From: Thermoflexus sp.
Lineage (GTDB): Bacteria; Chloroflexota; Anaerolineae; Aggregatilineales; Aggregatilineaceae
Direction: 5' to 3'
DNA: 64,000 nt
NCBI GenBank assembly: GCA_020724465.1
Contig: DYGX01000004.1
Location: forward strand, 1 to 64,000
The notes beneath the pieces are model-generated. The model made no database searches, was not told the DNA's origin, and saw only the letters and a list, made by a program, of their open reading frames with translations. Both the position numbers and the translations under genes were made by a program. This document shows positions 1-8,676 of this stretch, one piece after another (position 1 is the stretch's first letter; each line of letters opens with the position of its first letter).

Positions 1-203
1 CTCATACCCCCAGTTTAGCATCGTCCATTTCAAAAGTGCATAACACGCTCTAGGGTTCCGCCGGCCACCGCGCCGGGCCTGGACCGAGCGCGACGTAACG
101 CCGCAGCCGCGGCAGGCACCTTGAGGCACAAAATGCCGGAGGGGATAGGTTGGCGCGCGTGAGCGTGTCTCGATCCCGGTTGTGTCCGAAAGGTGCCGTG
201 CTG

Positions 204-1103
204 ATGTTCTCCATTTCCCCCCATCTGCGCGCCGTGTTGCAGGCGCTGTTCGTCACGCTGCTGTGGTCGTCTTCGTGGGTGCTGATCAAGCGCGGGCTGG
301 AAGACATCCCGGCCCTGACCTTCGCCGGTCTGCGCTATGTGCTCGCCTTCCTCCTGTTGCTGCCGCTGGCCGCCCGGCGCGGTGACCTGGCTGCTCTGCG
401 GCACCCGTCGCGTCGCGACGCGCTCACGCTGGCGGCGCTCGGCCTGCTGCTCTACACCGTGACGCAGGGAACCCAGTTCCTGGGGCTGGAGCGCCTGCCG
501 GCGGTGACAACCAGCCTGCTGCTGAGCTTTTCGCCGGTAATGGTCGGGCTGCTGGGGATCGCGCTTCTCGGCGAGCGTATCACGCGCGCGCAGTGGGGCG
601 GAATCGCGCTCTATCTGGCAGGCGTGCTGGTGTACTTCTACCCGGTCGCGATCCCCGCGCGCGAGGTTGCCGGGCTGGCGATCGTGCTGGTCGGCGTGGT
701 CGCCAACGCGGGATCGGCGGTGTTGGGGCGCGGCGTCAACCGGCAGCGCACGCTCTCGCCGCTGGCGGTGACGGTCGCCAGCATGGGGATCGGCTCGGTG
801 GTGATGCTGATCGCGGGGATCGCGACGCAAGGGCTGCCCGCGCTGAGCGCGGAAAGCTGGGCGATCATCGCGTGGCTGGCAGTGGCGAACACCGCGTTCG
901 CCTTCACGCTGTGGAACCATACCCAGCGCACGCTGTCCGCCATCGAGACCAGCATCATCAACAACACGATGCTGATCCAGATCGCGGTGCTGGCCTGGCT
1001 GTTTCTGGGCGAGCGCCTGGGCCCCCGCGCGATCGCCGGGCTGGCGCTGGCTGCCAGCGGCACGCTGATCGTGCAGCTTCGCCGGGCCGCGCCGGACAGC
1101 TAG
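204..1103 (+). CDS. EamA/DMT-family permease
   Basis: A 299-residue integral membrane protein that probably exports or takes up a small metabolite across the cytoplasmic membrane; the substrate cannot be read from sequence. About ten hydrophobic segments are arranged as two tandem EamA halves. Each half has the usual internal landmarks: an early Trp-Ser-Ser turn near residue 15 and a LGER-type loop at the end of each half. I chose the ATG at 204; an in-frame TTG at 150 would add 18 polar residues that do not look like part of the family. The 203 bases upstream hold no gene I can support. Length is typical for the family. Confidence 0.85.
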   Translation: MFSISPHLRAVLQALFVTLLWSSSWVLIKRGLEDIPALTFAGLRYVLAFLLLLPLAARRGDLAALRHPSRRDALTLAALGLLLYTVTQGTQFLGLERLPAVTTSLLLSFSPVMVGLLGIALLGERITRAQWGGIALYLAGVLVYFYPVAIPAREVAGLAIVLVGVVANAGSAVLGRGVNRQRTLSPLAVTVASMGIGSVVMLIAGIATQGLPALSAESWAIIAWLAVANTAFAFTLWNHTQRTLSAIETSIINNTMLIQIAVLAWLFLGERLGPRAIAGLALAASGTLIVQLRRAAPDS

Positions 1104-1194
1104 CGACTGCCCTGGATATTTTTCTGAAATCCGCTAGACTTTTAGGCATCCGCGTGACAGGCGGCCGGTAGGCAGGTGATCAAGGCGGGCAGCC

Positions 1195-2298
1195 ATGCCG
1201 TACTCCCAGCTTCTGGTCCCCGCGCGCAGAGGGCGCCGGCCTGGGCGCCGGTGGCGCTTCTGGCGGGCCGTGTGCCGCAACGCGCTGGTGATCTGGCGCG
1301 AGTTCCGCAAGCCGATCCTGGTTTTTGCGGCGGCGGTTTTCGTCGGGGGGTGGCTCTACGGCGAGCTATGGGTCCGGGCCGGGTACGAGCGTCTGCCGTA
1401 TATCGACCTGCCGTACACCATGCTCGCGCTGATGATCTTCGAGACGCCGACGGATCTCCCGCCTCAGCCGCAGCTTGTGCTGTTCTGGTACGCCATGCCG
1501 CTCGTCGCGGCGTATGTGGCGGGGCGCGGCGTGTTCGACATCGTGCGGCTCTTTTTCAACCCGAACGCGCGGCGGAACGCCTGGGAGGAAGCCGTGGCCT
1601 CGACCTATCGCCATCACGTGATCGTGTTGGGTGTGGGCCACCTGGGCCTGCGCGTGATCCGCGCCCTGGCGCAGATGGGCGTAGATGTGGTCGCCATCGA
1701 CTGGGAGACGGACAACGACAAGCTGGCCGAGCTGAAACGGCTCGGCGTGCCGGTCGTCGGCGGCGACGGGCGGCTGCCCGCGACGCTCGAAACGGCGGGC
1801 GTGCGGCATGCAGAAGCCCTCGCCGTCTGCACGTCGAACGACTACATGAACCTGGAAGTGACCATGCGCGCCCGCGATCTCAACCCGGCGATCCGCATCG
1901 TGGTGCGGATGTGGGAAGATCGTTTCGCCGCGCAGATCCGGCAGTTTATGAACGTGGAAGCGGTGCTGAGCGCGACCGATCTGGCGGCGCCGTCCTTCGC
2001 GGCGGCGGCGCTGGGCATCGAGATCACGCAGACGATGCGCGTCAACGGGATCGATTACAGCATGATCCGGCTGAACGTCGCGCCCGGATCGTTCATGGAC
2101 GGGGCGACGGTCGGGCAGCTTCAGAAGGTTCACGAGATGGACATCGTGCTGCACAGCGACGGCGGCGAGGTGACGGTCCACCCACCCCACGACCGGCAGC
2201 TTCACGCCGGGGATACGGTGGTGATCTTTGCGCAGCACCGCAAGATTATGGATGTGGTGGCGCGCAACCAGCCGCGCCCGGTGCGCAGCTCCGGTTGA
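1195..2298 (+). CDS. TrkA-N (RCK) domain channel-like protein
   Basis: A 367-residue protein with two N-terminal hydrophobic segments (about residues 40-60 and 95-115), then a Rossmann TrkA-N domain with the nucleotide-binding glycines VLGVGHLG near residue 145, then a TrkA-C-like domain ending about residue 355. This is the layout of two-helix potassium channels gated by a cytosolic RCK domain, and NAD(H) binding is likely. The pore loop between the helices does not show the canonical TVGYG filter, so the transported ion is uncertain. The family of such divergent channels with TrkA-N is widespread in bacteria. It is followed after 16 bases by a DUF488 protein and may be co-transcribed with it. 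Confidence 0.8.
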   Translation: MPYSQLLVPARRGRRPGRRWRFWRAVCRNALVIWREFRKPILVFAAAVFVGGWLYGELWVRAGYERLPYIDLPYTMLALMIFETPTDLPPQPQLVLFWYAMPLVAAYVAGRGVFDIVRLFFNPNARRNAWEEAVASTYRHHVIVLGVGHLGLRVIRALAQMGVDVVAIDWETDNDKLAELKRLGVPVVGGDGRLPATLETAGVRHAEALAVCTSNDYMNLEVTMRARDLNPAIRIVVRMWEDRFAAQIRQFMNVEAVLSATDLAAPSFAAAALGIEITQTMRVNGIDYSMIRLNVAPGSFMDGATVGQLQKVHEMDIVLHSDGGEVTVHPPHDRQLHAGDTVVIFAQHRKIMDVVARNQPRPVRSSG

Positions 2299-2314
2299 GC
2301 GTGCGGAAACAGGC

Positions 2315-2683
2315 ATGATCAAGATCAAACGCGCTTACGAGCCGCCCGCCCCCGACGATGGCCGCCGGTTTCTGGTGGATCGCCTGTGGCCGCGCGGCGT
2401 GAAGAAAGAAGCCCTGGCGCTTGAGGCGTGGGCCAAAGAGGTTGCTCCCAGCACAGCGCTGCGCCAGTGGTATCATCACGACCTGGCGAAATGGGATGAG
2501 TTTCAAGCTCGCTACACTGCCGAGCTGGACGCCAACCCGTCCGCCTGGGAGCCGCTGCTCCAGGCCGCCCGCCAGGGGACTATCACCCTGGTGTACGGCT
2601 CGCGCGACGAGACGCACAACCAAGCCGCCGTCCTGAAACGCTATCTGGAGCGCCAGCTTGAGCGCGAAAACCCGGCAGAATGA
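2315..2683 (+). CDS. DUF488 family protein
   Basis: A 122-residue cytosolic protein of the DUF488 family. The diagnostic DRLWPRG stretch lies about residues 24-30, and the C-terminal half has the family's LVYGSRDETHNQA-type segment. Length is normal for the family, whose biochemical function is not established. The ATG at 2315 gives the expected MIKIKRAYE start and follows a weak purine-rich site in CGGAAACAGGC. It sits 16 bases after the TrkA-N gene, and its stop is 46 bases before miaB, so the three could be one transcript. No unusual composition. Confidence 0.85.
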   Translation: MIKIKRAYEPPAPDDGRRFLVDRLWPRGVKKEALALEAWAKEVAPSTALRQWYHHDLAKWDEFQARYTAELDANPSAWEPLLQAARQGTITLVYGSRDETHNQAAVLKRYLERQLERENPAE

Positions 2684-2729
2684 GCACCATCATCACAGCC
2701 ATCACGAAGCCGTTAGGATGAGGTAAACC

Positions 2730-4130
2730 ATGCAGTATCACATCTGGACCCTGGGCTGCCAAATGAACGTCGCCGACTCGCAGCGTCTGGCGTCGGAGCT
2801 GGAAAGACTCGGCCATCACGCCGCGCCGAGCGCCGACGAGGCCGATATCCTGGTGATTAACACCTGCGTCGTGCGCCAGTCCGCCGAGGACAAAGCCTAC
2901 GGCCGGCTGCGCGAGCTGGCCCAGGTCAAGCAGCTGCACCCCGACAAGGTGATCGGTCTGATGGGCTGCCTGGTCGGCGTGCGCGATCCGCTCCGCCTGC
3001 GCGAAAAGCTGCCGCAGGTGGACGTTTTCCTGCCACCGTCCGACCCGGCGCCGATGGTTGAGTTCCTGCGCGACCGCGCAGCCGAAGCAGCCCTGCGCAA
3101 CGACGAGGCACGCGCCCGCGCCGCCCGCGACGAGATGCTCGACACGCTGGACGAGGGCACGCTGATCCTGCCCGTGCACGAGCGGCACCATCTCGTCAGC
3201 GCGCACGTGCCGGTCGTCTACGGCTGCTCGCACGCCTGCACGTTTTGCATCATTCCCTACCGGCGCGGGGTGGAAAAGTCGCGGCCCGTGGGCGAGATCG
3301 TGGCCCACGTGCGCAGCCTGGCGCGGCAGGGCGTCAAAGAGGTGACGCTGCTCGGCCAGATCGTCGACCGCTACGGCAAGGACGTGCCGGACGGCCCCAA
3401 CCTGGCGCAGCTTCTTCGCATCGTGCATCAGGTGGCGGAGCAGGAAGGCGTCGAGCGGATTCGCTTCCTGACCAGCCATCCGAACTGGATGACGGACGAG
3501 CTGCTGGACACCGTCGCCGAGCTGCCGCGCGTCATGCCGCAGATCGAAGTGCCGGTCCAGGCGGGCGACGACGAGGTGCTGGCGCGGATGCGGCGCGGCT
3601 ACACCGTCGCCCAGTACCGCGCGCTGGTGCAGCGCATCCGCGAGCGCATCCCGGACGTGGCCATCCACTGCGACGTGATCGTGGGCTTCCCCGGCGAGAC
3701 GGACGAGCAATTCCAGCGGACCTACGATCTGCTGGCCGAGCTAAAGCTCGACAAGGTGCACCTCGCGCGCTACAGCCCGCGCCCGCACACGGTCAGCATG
3801 CGCACCATGCCGGACGACGTGCCGGACGCGGAGAAGCGCCGCCGTCACGCCGCGCTCGAAGCACTCCAGGCGCAGATCGTGGCGGAGATCAACCGCCGCT
3901 ACCTGGGCAAGACGGTCGAGGTGCTGGTCGAAGACAAGCACAAGGGCAAGTGGCGGGGGCGGACTCCGCAAAACAAGCTGGTCTTCTTCCAGGACGACAC
4001 GCAGGACTGGCGCGGCAAGCTGGCGCCGGTGACGGTCACCTGGACCGGCCCGTGGAGCATGCAGGGACGCCTGGCGTCCGCGCAGCCTGCCACCAACGAT
4101 TCGATCCCGGTAATTGCTGCACGTAGCTGA
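2730..4130 (+). CDS. miaB: tRNA-2-methylthio-N6-dimethylallyladenosine synthase MiaB
   Basis: A 466-residue radical-SAM methylthiotransferase that adds a methylthio group to i6A37 in tRNAs reading UNN codons, using two 4Fe-4S clusters. The N-terminal UPF0004 domain carries the three auxiliary-cluster cysteines (in GCQMN, NTCVV and MGC). The radical-SAM motif CSHACTFC lies about residues 167-174, and a C-terminal TRAM domain spans about 385-450. Length and architecture fit MiaB rather than MtaB or RimO; assignment among methylthiotransferases rests on overall resemblance. A GAGG site lies 6-9 bases before the ATG. A long GC-rich hairpin follows the stop. Confidence 0.9.
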   Translation: MQYHIWTLGCQMNVADSQRLASELERLGHHAAPSADEADILVINTCVVRQSAEDKAYGRLRELAQVKQLHPDKVIGLMGCLVGVRDPLRLREKLPQVDVFLPPSDPAPMVEFLRDRAAEAALRNDEARARAARDEMLDTLDEGTLILPVHERHHLVSAHVPVVYGCSHACTFCIIPYRRGVEKSRPVGEIVAHVRSLARQGVKEVTLLGQIVDRYGKDVPDGPNLAQLLRIVHQVAEQEGVERIRFLTSHPNWMTDELLDTVAELPRVMPQIEVPVQAGDDEVLARMRRGYTVAQYRALVQRIRERIPDVAIHCDVIVGFPGETDEQFQRTYDLLAELKLDKVHLARYSPRPHTVSMRTMPDDVPDAEKRRRHAALEALQAQIVAEINRRYLGKTVEVLVEDKHKGKWRGRTPQNKLVFFQDDTQDWRGKLAPVTVTWTGPWSMQGRLASAQPATNDSIPVIAARS

Positions 4131-4144
4131 CTGCTGTCGATTTA

Positions 4145-4178
4145 CAGAGAGGGCGAGCCGTGTGACTCGCCCTCTCTG
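4145..4178 (+). terminator. Hairpin after miaB
   Basis: A perfect 13-base-pair stem (4145-4157 with 4166-4178) closes an 8-base loop 15 bases after the miaB stop. No T-run follows it, so it may stabilise the mRNA 3' end or work with Rho rather than act as a classic intrinsic terminator. Confidence 0.55.
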
Positions 4179-4211
4179 GTCCTCACTACAATCAATGAAC
4201 CATAAAGGCCA

Positions 4212-4240
4212 TTCGCAGAAGCGGCCATTATCCTTATAAT
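4212..4240 (+). promoter_or_regulatory. Promoter for the V4R-domain gene
   Basis: TTCGCA (4212-4217) and a perfect TATAAT (4235-4240) are separated by 17 bases. A second -10-like TATACT lies at 4301-4306, closer to the gene start at 4375, so two start sites are possible. Confidence 0.6.
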
Positions 4241-4374
4241 ACGCGGTGACCGGCGCGCCCGAACCGCACCGCGGCCAATGGCATGCGGACTAAATTCGCG
4301 TATACTGGTGCGTGGTGGCAGCCGCGCGCCTCGCGGCGGCTCGCACCCACACATCGATTGGAGGATCAGGCACG

Positions 4375-5004
4375 ATGCCACCGGAAAAGAGCGGGTTCAA
4401 CTATCCGAACAAGTTCGCCCGGATCACGATTGAGGCGCTGGAAGAGGTGATGGGCAAGAATGGCCTCAACGCGATCCTGCATCTGGCGGGCCTGTCCGAG
4501 TTTGTCAACAACTATCCGCCCGACAATCTTGAGAAAGAATTCGATTTCGCTTATTTCACCGCGCTTTGTGTGGCGCTGGAAGAAATGTACGGTCCGCGCG
4601 GGGGCCGCGGCCTGGCGCTGCGCGCGGGGCGCGCCACCTTCGCCGATGCGCTGCGGGGCTTCGGGGCGCTGGCAGGGGTCGGCGACCTGGCTTTCAAGGT
4701 GCTACCTCTGACGGCCAAGCTCAAGATCGGTCTGCCCGCCATGGCAAACATCTTCACCCAGTTCTCGGACCAGATCTCGAACGTGCACGACGAGGGCGAC
4801 AAGTACGTCTACACGCTGGAGCGCTGCCCCATGTGCTGGAACCGCAAAGCCGACCGACCGGTGTGCTATGTGGGTCAGGGCTTGCTGCAAGAGGGCCTGC
4901 GCTGGGTGTCGGGCGGGCACGAGTTTAAGGTCGACATCTCGACCTGCATCGCCAAGGGCGACGACATGGGTCGCTACATCATCTACAAGCAGCCCATTGA
5001 CTGA
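4375..5004 (+). CDS. V4R (4-vinyl reductase-like) domain protein
   Basis: A 209-residue protein whose C-terminal half looks like the V4R small-molecule or hydrocarbon-binding fold found in BchJ-like proteins and in regulators of aromatic degradation. Supporting features are the CPMC pair near residue 154, a further Cys in PVCYVGQG, the conserved GLLQEGLRW helix and the last cysteine in DISTCIAKGD. The cysteines may bind a metal. There is no DNA-binding domain, so it is probably a sensor or carrier rather than a regulator. ATG 4375 follows GGAGG at 4360-4364; the upstream in-frame GTG at 4312 lacks such a site. Ligand unknown. Confidence 0.7.
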   Translation: MPPEKSGFNYPNKFARITIEALEEVMGKNGLNAILHLAGLSEFVNNYPPDNLEKEFDFAYFTALCVALEEMYGPRGGRGLALRAGRATFADALRGFGALAGVGDLAFKVLPLTAKLKIGLPAMANIFTQFSDQISNVHDEGDKYVYTLERCPMCWNRKADRPVCYVGQGLLQEGLRWVSGGHEFKVDISTCIAKGDDMGRYIIYKQPID

Positions 5005-5027
5005 GCTGGCTGCCGCGCCGCTCCCCG

Positions 5028-5053
5028 GCCCCTACCGCCCGTAGGGGCTTCTT
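5028..5053 (+). terminator. Intrinsic terminator after the V4R gene
   Basis: An 8-base-pair stem (5028-5035 with 5041-5048) with a 5-base loop is followed by TTCTTG, 24 bases after the stop. The rest of the 338-base gap to 5343 holds a GGCGCC-type leader hairpin (about 5214-5248) and two promoter-like sites, one at 5127-5154 (TTGCAG, 16 bases, TACAAT) and a better one described separately. Confidence 0.7.
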
Positions 5054-5278
5054 GATCCGGCCGCCCCCTGCCCTGCTGCGAGTCAACGCTTGACTGACGG
5101 CTGGGGGGTGTTCGCCTTACAACGGTTTGCAGGCGCTTTCAATTGAACTACAATGCAAGTAGCCAGCCGTGATGTTCGCAAGCGGCGCCCCTGATTTGCG
5201 CCGCGCGGGCTGGCGGCGCCCACTCCGATTGAACGTGGGGCGGCGCCATGCGCGTTTCGCAAACAGAGTAAGCGGGTA

Positions 5279-5307
5279 TTGACTTCATGAATTCACGCCC
5301 ATACACA
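5279..5307 (+). promoter_or_regulatory. Promoter for the WD40 lipoprotein
   Basis: TTGACT (5279-5284) and TACACA (5302-5307) with a 17-base spacer place transcription start about 5314, giving a short leader before the ATG at 5343. A Shine-Dalgarno-like CAGGAG lies at 5329-5334. Confidence 0.65.
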
Positions 5308-5342
5308 CTCGATCGCGCCGCGCGCGGTCAGGAGTTTGAACG

Positions 5343-7751
5343 ATGATAAGCCGCTATTCGCTTTGGCGACCGCTGGCCGTGCTCGCGCTGCTGGGTCTGG
5401 CGGCGCTGGCGTGCAATCTCCAGCGCGGGGAGCTGGAACCCACCCCGGCGACCTCGGCCCAGGTCGAGCGCCCCGTCGTCGAGATCCTCGAACCGGCGGA
5501 GGGCGCCACGCTGACTCAGGGCGAGCGCTTCTCGGTCAAGGCCACGGCCAAGTCTCCGTCGGGGATCACCCAGGTCGAGTTGCTGGTCAACAACATCCCG
5601 GTCACCACCCAGCCCCCCGCCGAAAACCTGCGCCCCGAAGAACTGACGGTGGTGCTCGACTACACGCCGCAACAGTCCGGCACGCTCACGCTCAAGGTGC
5701 GCGCCTACAGCGGCGGGGTCACCGGGGAATCGGCGCCGCGCCAGGTGCAGGTGGTCGGCCCGCTCGATCCGGGCCAGGGTGGCGCGGGCACGCCGATCGT
5801 TGGCGTGACGCCGACCGTCTTCAACCCTCAATGCCGCGCCCGGATCAACACGCCGCTGCGCTTCCGCACGGGGCCTGGCACGAACTATGACATCATCCTG
5901 ACCTTCGCGGCGGGCGACGAGCCGCCGATCATCGGCTATGCCAACCAGCCGGACGGCCAGTGGTGGCTGGTCAGCAGCGGCGGGCGCACCGGCTGGATCA
6001 GCGCCGCCTACACGACGCAGTTGGGCAACTGCGCCGGCGTTGGCCCCGCGCTCGTGCCGCCGTCACCGACTCCACCGCCCACCGCCACCCCGCCACCCAC
6101 GCAGCCAGGCGCGACGCCGACGCCCACACCGCCCGATCTGCGGTTGAGCGTGCTCGAAGGCCCGCGCGATGTGACGCTCGACGCCAGCGGCACGGTCAAC
6201 GCCACGTATATCATCCGCGTGCGCAACTACGGCGGGCAGCCAGCCGGTCAGTTCAATGTGGCCGCTGCCGTGCTGGGCCAGCAGCCGCGCGATCTGGGGA
6301 TCGTCTCTGGCCTGGGGCCGGGGCAGGAAGTCGAAATCCCGGCCGGCGGCCTGACCGTCACCTTTAACACGCCCGGCCTGACCCGCCTGCTGGTCACAGT
6401 GGACACCGGCAACACGGTCGCAGAAAGCGACGAGGGCAACAACCAGGCGTACATCGACATCAACGTGAACCCGGGGCCGCAGGCGCTGCAAGTTCAGCCA
6501 CCGCCGCAGCCGCCGGTTGTCGAGCCGACGGCCATCGTCAGCCAGCCGCAGGTCAACATCCTGCCGACCCAGCCGGAGATCCAGGCGTTCGCCCAGCCGC
6601 CGGCCGAGCAGACGCAGCCCGAACCGCCCGTCGAAGCAGCGCCGCTGGCCGAACAGACTCAGCCCGAACTGCCCCCCGCCGAGCAGCCACCGGCTGACCA
6701 GCCGCCCGTTGAGCAGCCGCCCGTTGAGCAGCCACCCGTTGAAGAAGCGCCAGCCGAGCAGGCGATTGGAGCAGCCGCCGTGCCTCTGCCGGTGATCGAC
6801 GCCGGGAACGCGGCCCAACTGCGCGAGCTGATGGTCCTCAGCGGGCACGGCGGGAATGTGTCCGGTGTGGCGTTCAGCCCGCAGGGCGGGCAGCTGGCCT
6901 CGGTGAGCTGGGACGGCACGATCCGCCTGTGGGACCTCGCCAGCGGCCAGCAGGTGAACACCCTGCCCGGCCACGCCGACCGCATCACCAGCCTGGTCTA
7001 CAGCCCGGACGGCACGCGGCTGGCGTCCGGCAGTTGGGACGGCACGATCCGCCTGTGGGACCTCGCCAGCGGCCAGCAGATCGGCATGTACGAGCATGGC
7101 GCGGAGATCAACACCATCGCCATCAGCTACGACGGCTCGCGCATCGCCGCCGGCGGCCTGAACCCCGAAGGCGGCGGGCTGGACGGCCGGGTGCGCGTGT
7201 GGGATGTCGCCAGCGGCACGCTGCTGCGCGAGATCACGACCTACGGCGTCGTCAGCGGGATCGATTTGATCGGCACCAACCTGGTGGCCATCGGGTCCAC
7301 CGGCAAGAGCTGCTCGCAGGGCGGCGACGGGGTCGAGCTGATCAACATTGACACCGGCGAGCCAGCCGCTGCCATCGAGGGCGAGAGCGGCTGGATCAAC
7401 AGCGTGGCGGTCAGTGCGGACGGCGCGTGGATCGCCGGCACCGGCCAGATGGAGCTATGCGCGGGGAATGGCGCGGTCTGGGTGTGGAACAGCGGCAGCG
7501 GCCAGCTTCAGATCACGCTGGATACGGGCCAGAGCAGCGCGGCAACCGCGGTGGCGTTCGGCGCGGGCAATCAGGTCGTGGCCGCCGGCGGCGAGGACGG
7601 CGCGGTGCGCGTCTGGTCGATCAACAACCCGTCTCCGCTGGTCGTGCTGCCCGGACACAATGGAGTCAGCAGCCTGGCCTTCAGTCCGGATGGGACCATG
7701 CTCGCCTCAGGCGGCGGCGACACCCTGATTCGCATCTGGGGCGTGCGCTGA
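5343..7751 (+). CDS. Lipoprotein with SH3, CARDB-like and WD40 propeller domains
   Basis: An 802-residue exported protein. A lipobox LAALAC ends at Cys24, predicting a lipid anchor on the outer face of the membrane. Then follow an Ig-like region (about 40-140), a bacterial SH3 domain (about 163-228), a Pro/Thr-rich linker, a CARDB-like adhesion domain (about 265-377), a degenerate Pro-Glu-Gln-rich spacer (about 385-480) and WD40 repeats from 497 to the C-terminus. Two neighbouring WD repeats share an identical 45-base DNA segment (6909-6953 and 7035-7079), which points to recent duplication or gene conversion. It is probably a surface scaffold or binding protein; no catalytic motif is visible. 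A GC-rich hairpin follows. Confidence 0.8.
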   Translation: MISRYSLWRPLAVLALLGLAALACNLQRGELEPTPATSAQVERPVVEILEPAEGATLTQGERFSVKATAKSPSGITQVELLVNNIPVTTQPPAENLRPEELTVVLDYTPQQSGTLTLKVRAYSGGVTGESAPRQVQVVGPLDPGQGGAGTPIVGVTPTVFNPQCRARINTPLRFRTGPGTNYDIILTFAAGDEPPIIGYANQPDGQWWLVSSGGRTGWISAAYTTQLGNCAGVGPALVPPSPTPPPTATPPPTQPGATPTPTPPDLRLSVLEGPRDVTLDASGTVNATYIIRVRNYGGQPAGQFNVAAAVLGQQPRDLGIVSGLGPGQEVEIPAGGLTVTFNTPGLTRLLVTVDTGNTVAESDEGNNQAYIDINVNPGPQALQVQPPPQPPVVEPTAIVSQPQVNILPTQPEIQAFAQPPAEQTQPEPPVEAAPLAEQTQPELPPAEQPPADQPPVEQPPVEQPPVEEAPAEQAIGAAAVPLPVIDAGNAAQLRELMVLSGHGGNVSGVAFSPQGGQLASVSWDGTIRLWDLASGQQVNTLPGHADRITSLVYSPDGTRLASGSWDGTIRLWDLASGQQIGMYEHGAEINTIAISYDGSRIAAGGLNPEGGGLDGRVRVWDVASGTLLREITTYGVVSGIDLIGTNLVAIGSTGKSCSQGGDGVELINIDTGEPAAAIEGESGWINSVAVSADGAWIAGTGQMELCAGNGAVWVWNSGSGQLQITLDTGQSSAATAVAFGAGNQVVAAGGEDGAVRVWSINNPSPLVVLPGHNGVSSLAFSPDGTMLASGGGDTLIRIWGVR
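6909..7079 (+). repeat. 45-base direct repeat inside the WD40 region
   Basis: Positions 6909-6953 and 7035-7079 are identical over 45 bases, starting TGGGACGGCACGATC. The 126-base offset equals 42 residues, one WD repeat. Confidence 0.9.
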
Positions 7752-7789
7752 CCGGCTGCGACGAGCCGAAGCAAGCGGATTCTTCTGGT

Positions 7790-7814
7790 GGGGCAGCTAG
7801 CGTCTAGCTGCCCC
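7790..7814 (+). terminator. Hairpin after the WD40 lipoprotein
   Basis: A perfect 11-base-pair stem (7790-7800 with 7804-7814) with a 3-base loop lies 38 bases after the stop. Only a weak T-rich tail follows, so termination strength is uncertain. Confidence 0.6.
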
Positions 7815-7836
7815 GTCGCGTTCGGGCGGAGCAGCG

Positions 7837-7866
7837 TTCGACGCCGCGGGATGAATCTGCTACAGT
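7837..7866 (+). promoter_or_regulatory. Promoter for the second SH3 lipoprotein
   Basis: TTCGAC (7837-7842) and TACAGT (7861-7866) are separated by 18 bases, 33 bases before the ATG at 7900. Confidence 0.5.
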
Positions 7867-7899
7867 GTGAATAGATTCTTTGTGGGTGGAAAGAGAAGC

Positions 7900-8589
7900 A
7901 TGACACGACCCGTTGTGCCTGCTCCCCTGTTGATCGTCGCCCTCGCGCTATTGGCCGCGGCGCTGGCCTGCTCGCTGGATCTGGCGCGCAGCAGCGCGCC
8001 GGCGGAGCCGGGCCACCCGGCCCCGCCACTGGCCGACGGGAGCGAACCGGCGCCCACCGTGCGGATCACCGCTCCGGCGGATGGCTCGACCGTCCCCGTC
8101 AACCAGCCGGTGGATATCGAAGTCGAGACGGACCGCACGGCGACCGGCTTCTTGCTCAGCGAGGGCGGCCAGGTGCGCAGCATCATCAATATGCCCGAAG
8201 GCCAGACCGGCCCCACAAAGGCGATCCTGTCCTGGACGCCCACCCGCGAAGGCACGTTTCATCTTGAGGTCATCGCCACCAACCGGAGCAGCACCAGCGC
8301 GCCAGCGGCCCTGGTACTTCAGGTTTCCGGGACAGCAACCGCGCCCGGCGCCACGATGTGCAGCGCCCGTGTGATGGTCACCGAGCTGAACTTCCGCGAC
8401 GGCCCCTCAACCCGCGCCGCCAAGCTGGGGCAGTTCACCGTGGGCGAGACCGTCATGGTAATCGGGCGCAACGCGGATACAAGCTGGTACCGGGTGCAAC
8501 GGATGGACGGGCAGCAGGTGTGGGTCATCAATAACGCGCAGTGGCTGAAGCTCGAAGGCCCCTGCGACAACCTGCCCTTCGCCCAGTAA
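7900..8589 (+). CDS. SH3-domain lipoprotein
   Basis: A 229-residue exported protein. A hydrophobic signal ends in the lipobox AAALAC with the lipidated Cys near residue 24. An Ig-like region (about 45-140, starting PTVRITAPADGS) is followed by a bacterial SH3 domain (about 150-225) flanked by two cysteines that may form a disulfide. It resembles the N-terminal part of the preceding WD40 lipoprotein, so the two look like paralogues sharing an Ig-like plus SH3 core. The ligand, possibly cell-wall peptide, is unknown. ATG 7900 was chosen over a GTG at 7867 because it gives a clean signal peptide. Confidence 0.8.
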   Translation: MTRPVVPAPLLIVALALLAAALACSLDLARSSAPAEPGHPAPPLADGSEPAPTVRITAPADGSTVPVNQPVDIEVETDRTATGFLLSEGGQVRSIINMPEGQTGPTKAILSWTPTREGTFHLEVIATNRSSTSAPAALVLQVSGTATAPGATMCSARVMVTELNFRDGPSTRAAKLGQFTVGETVMVIGRNADTSWYRVQRMDGQQVWVINNAQWLKLEGPCDNLPFAQ

Positions 8590-8605
8590 GCTCGCCGCAC
8601 GGCCT

Positions 8606-8634
8606 TTGCTCCGCGAGCCGGCTCGCAGTACAAT
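8606..8634 (+). promoter_or_regulatory. Promoter for the receiver fusion gene
   Basis: TTGCTC (8606-8611) and TACAAT (8629-8634) with a 17-base spacer lie 43 bases before the ATG at 8677, so this gene can be transcribed apart from the lipoprotein upstream. Confidence 0.6.
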
Positions 8635-8676
8635 GCATTATGCAGGCAGATCGCAGCGCGCGGGCGGGTCAGAGCC

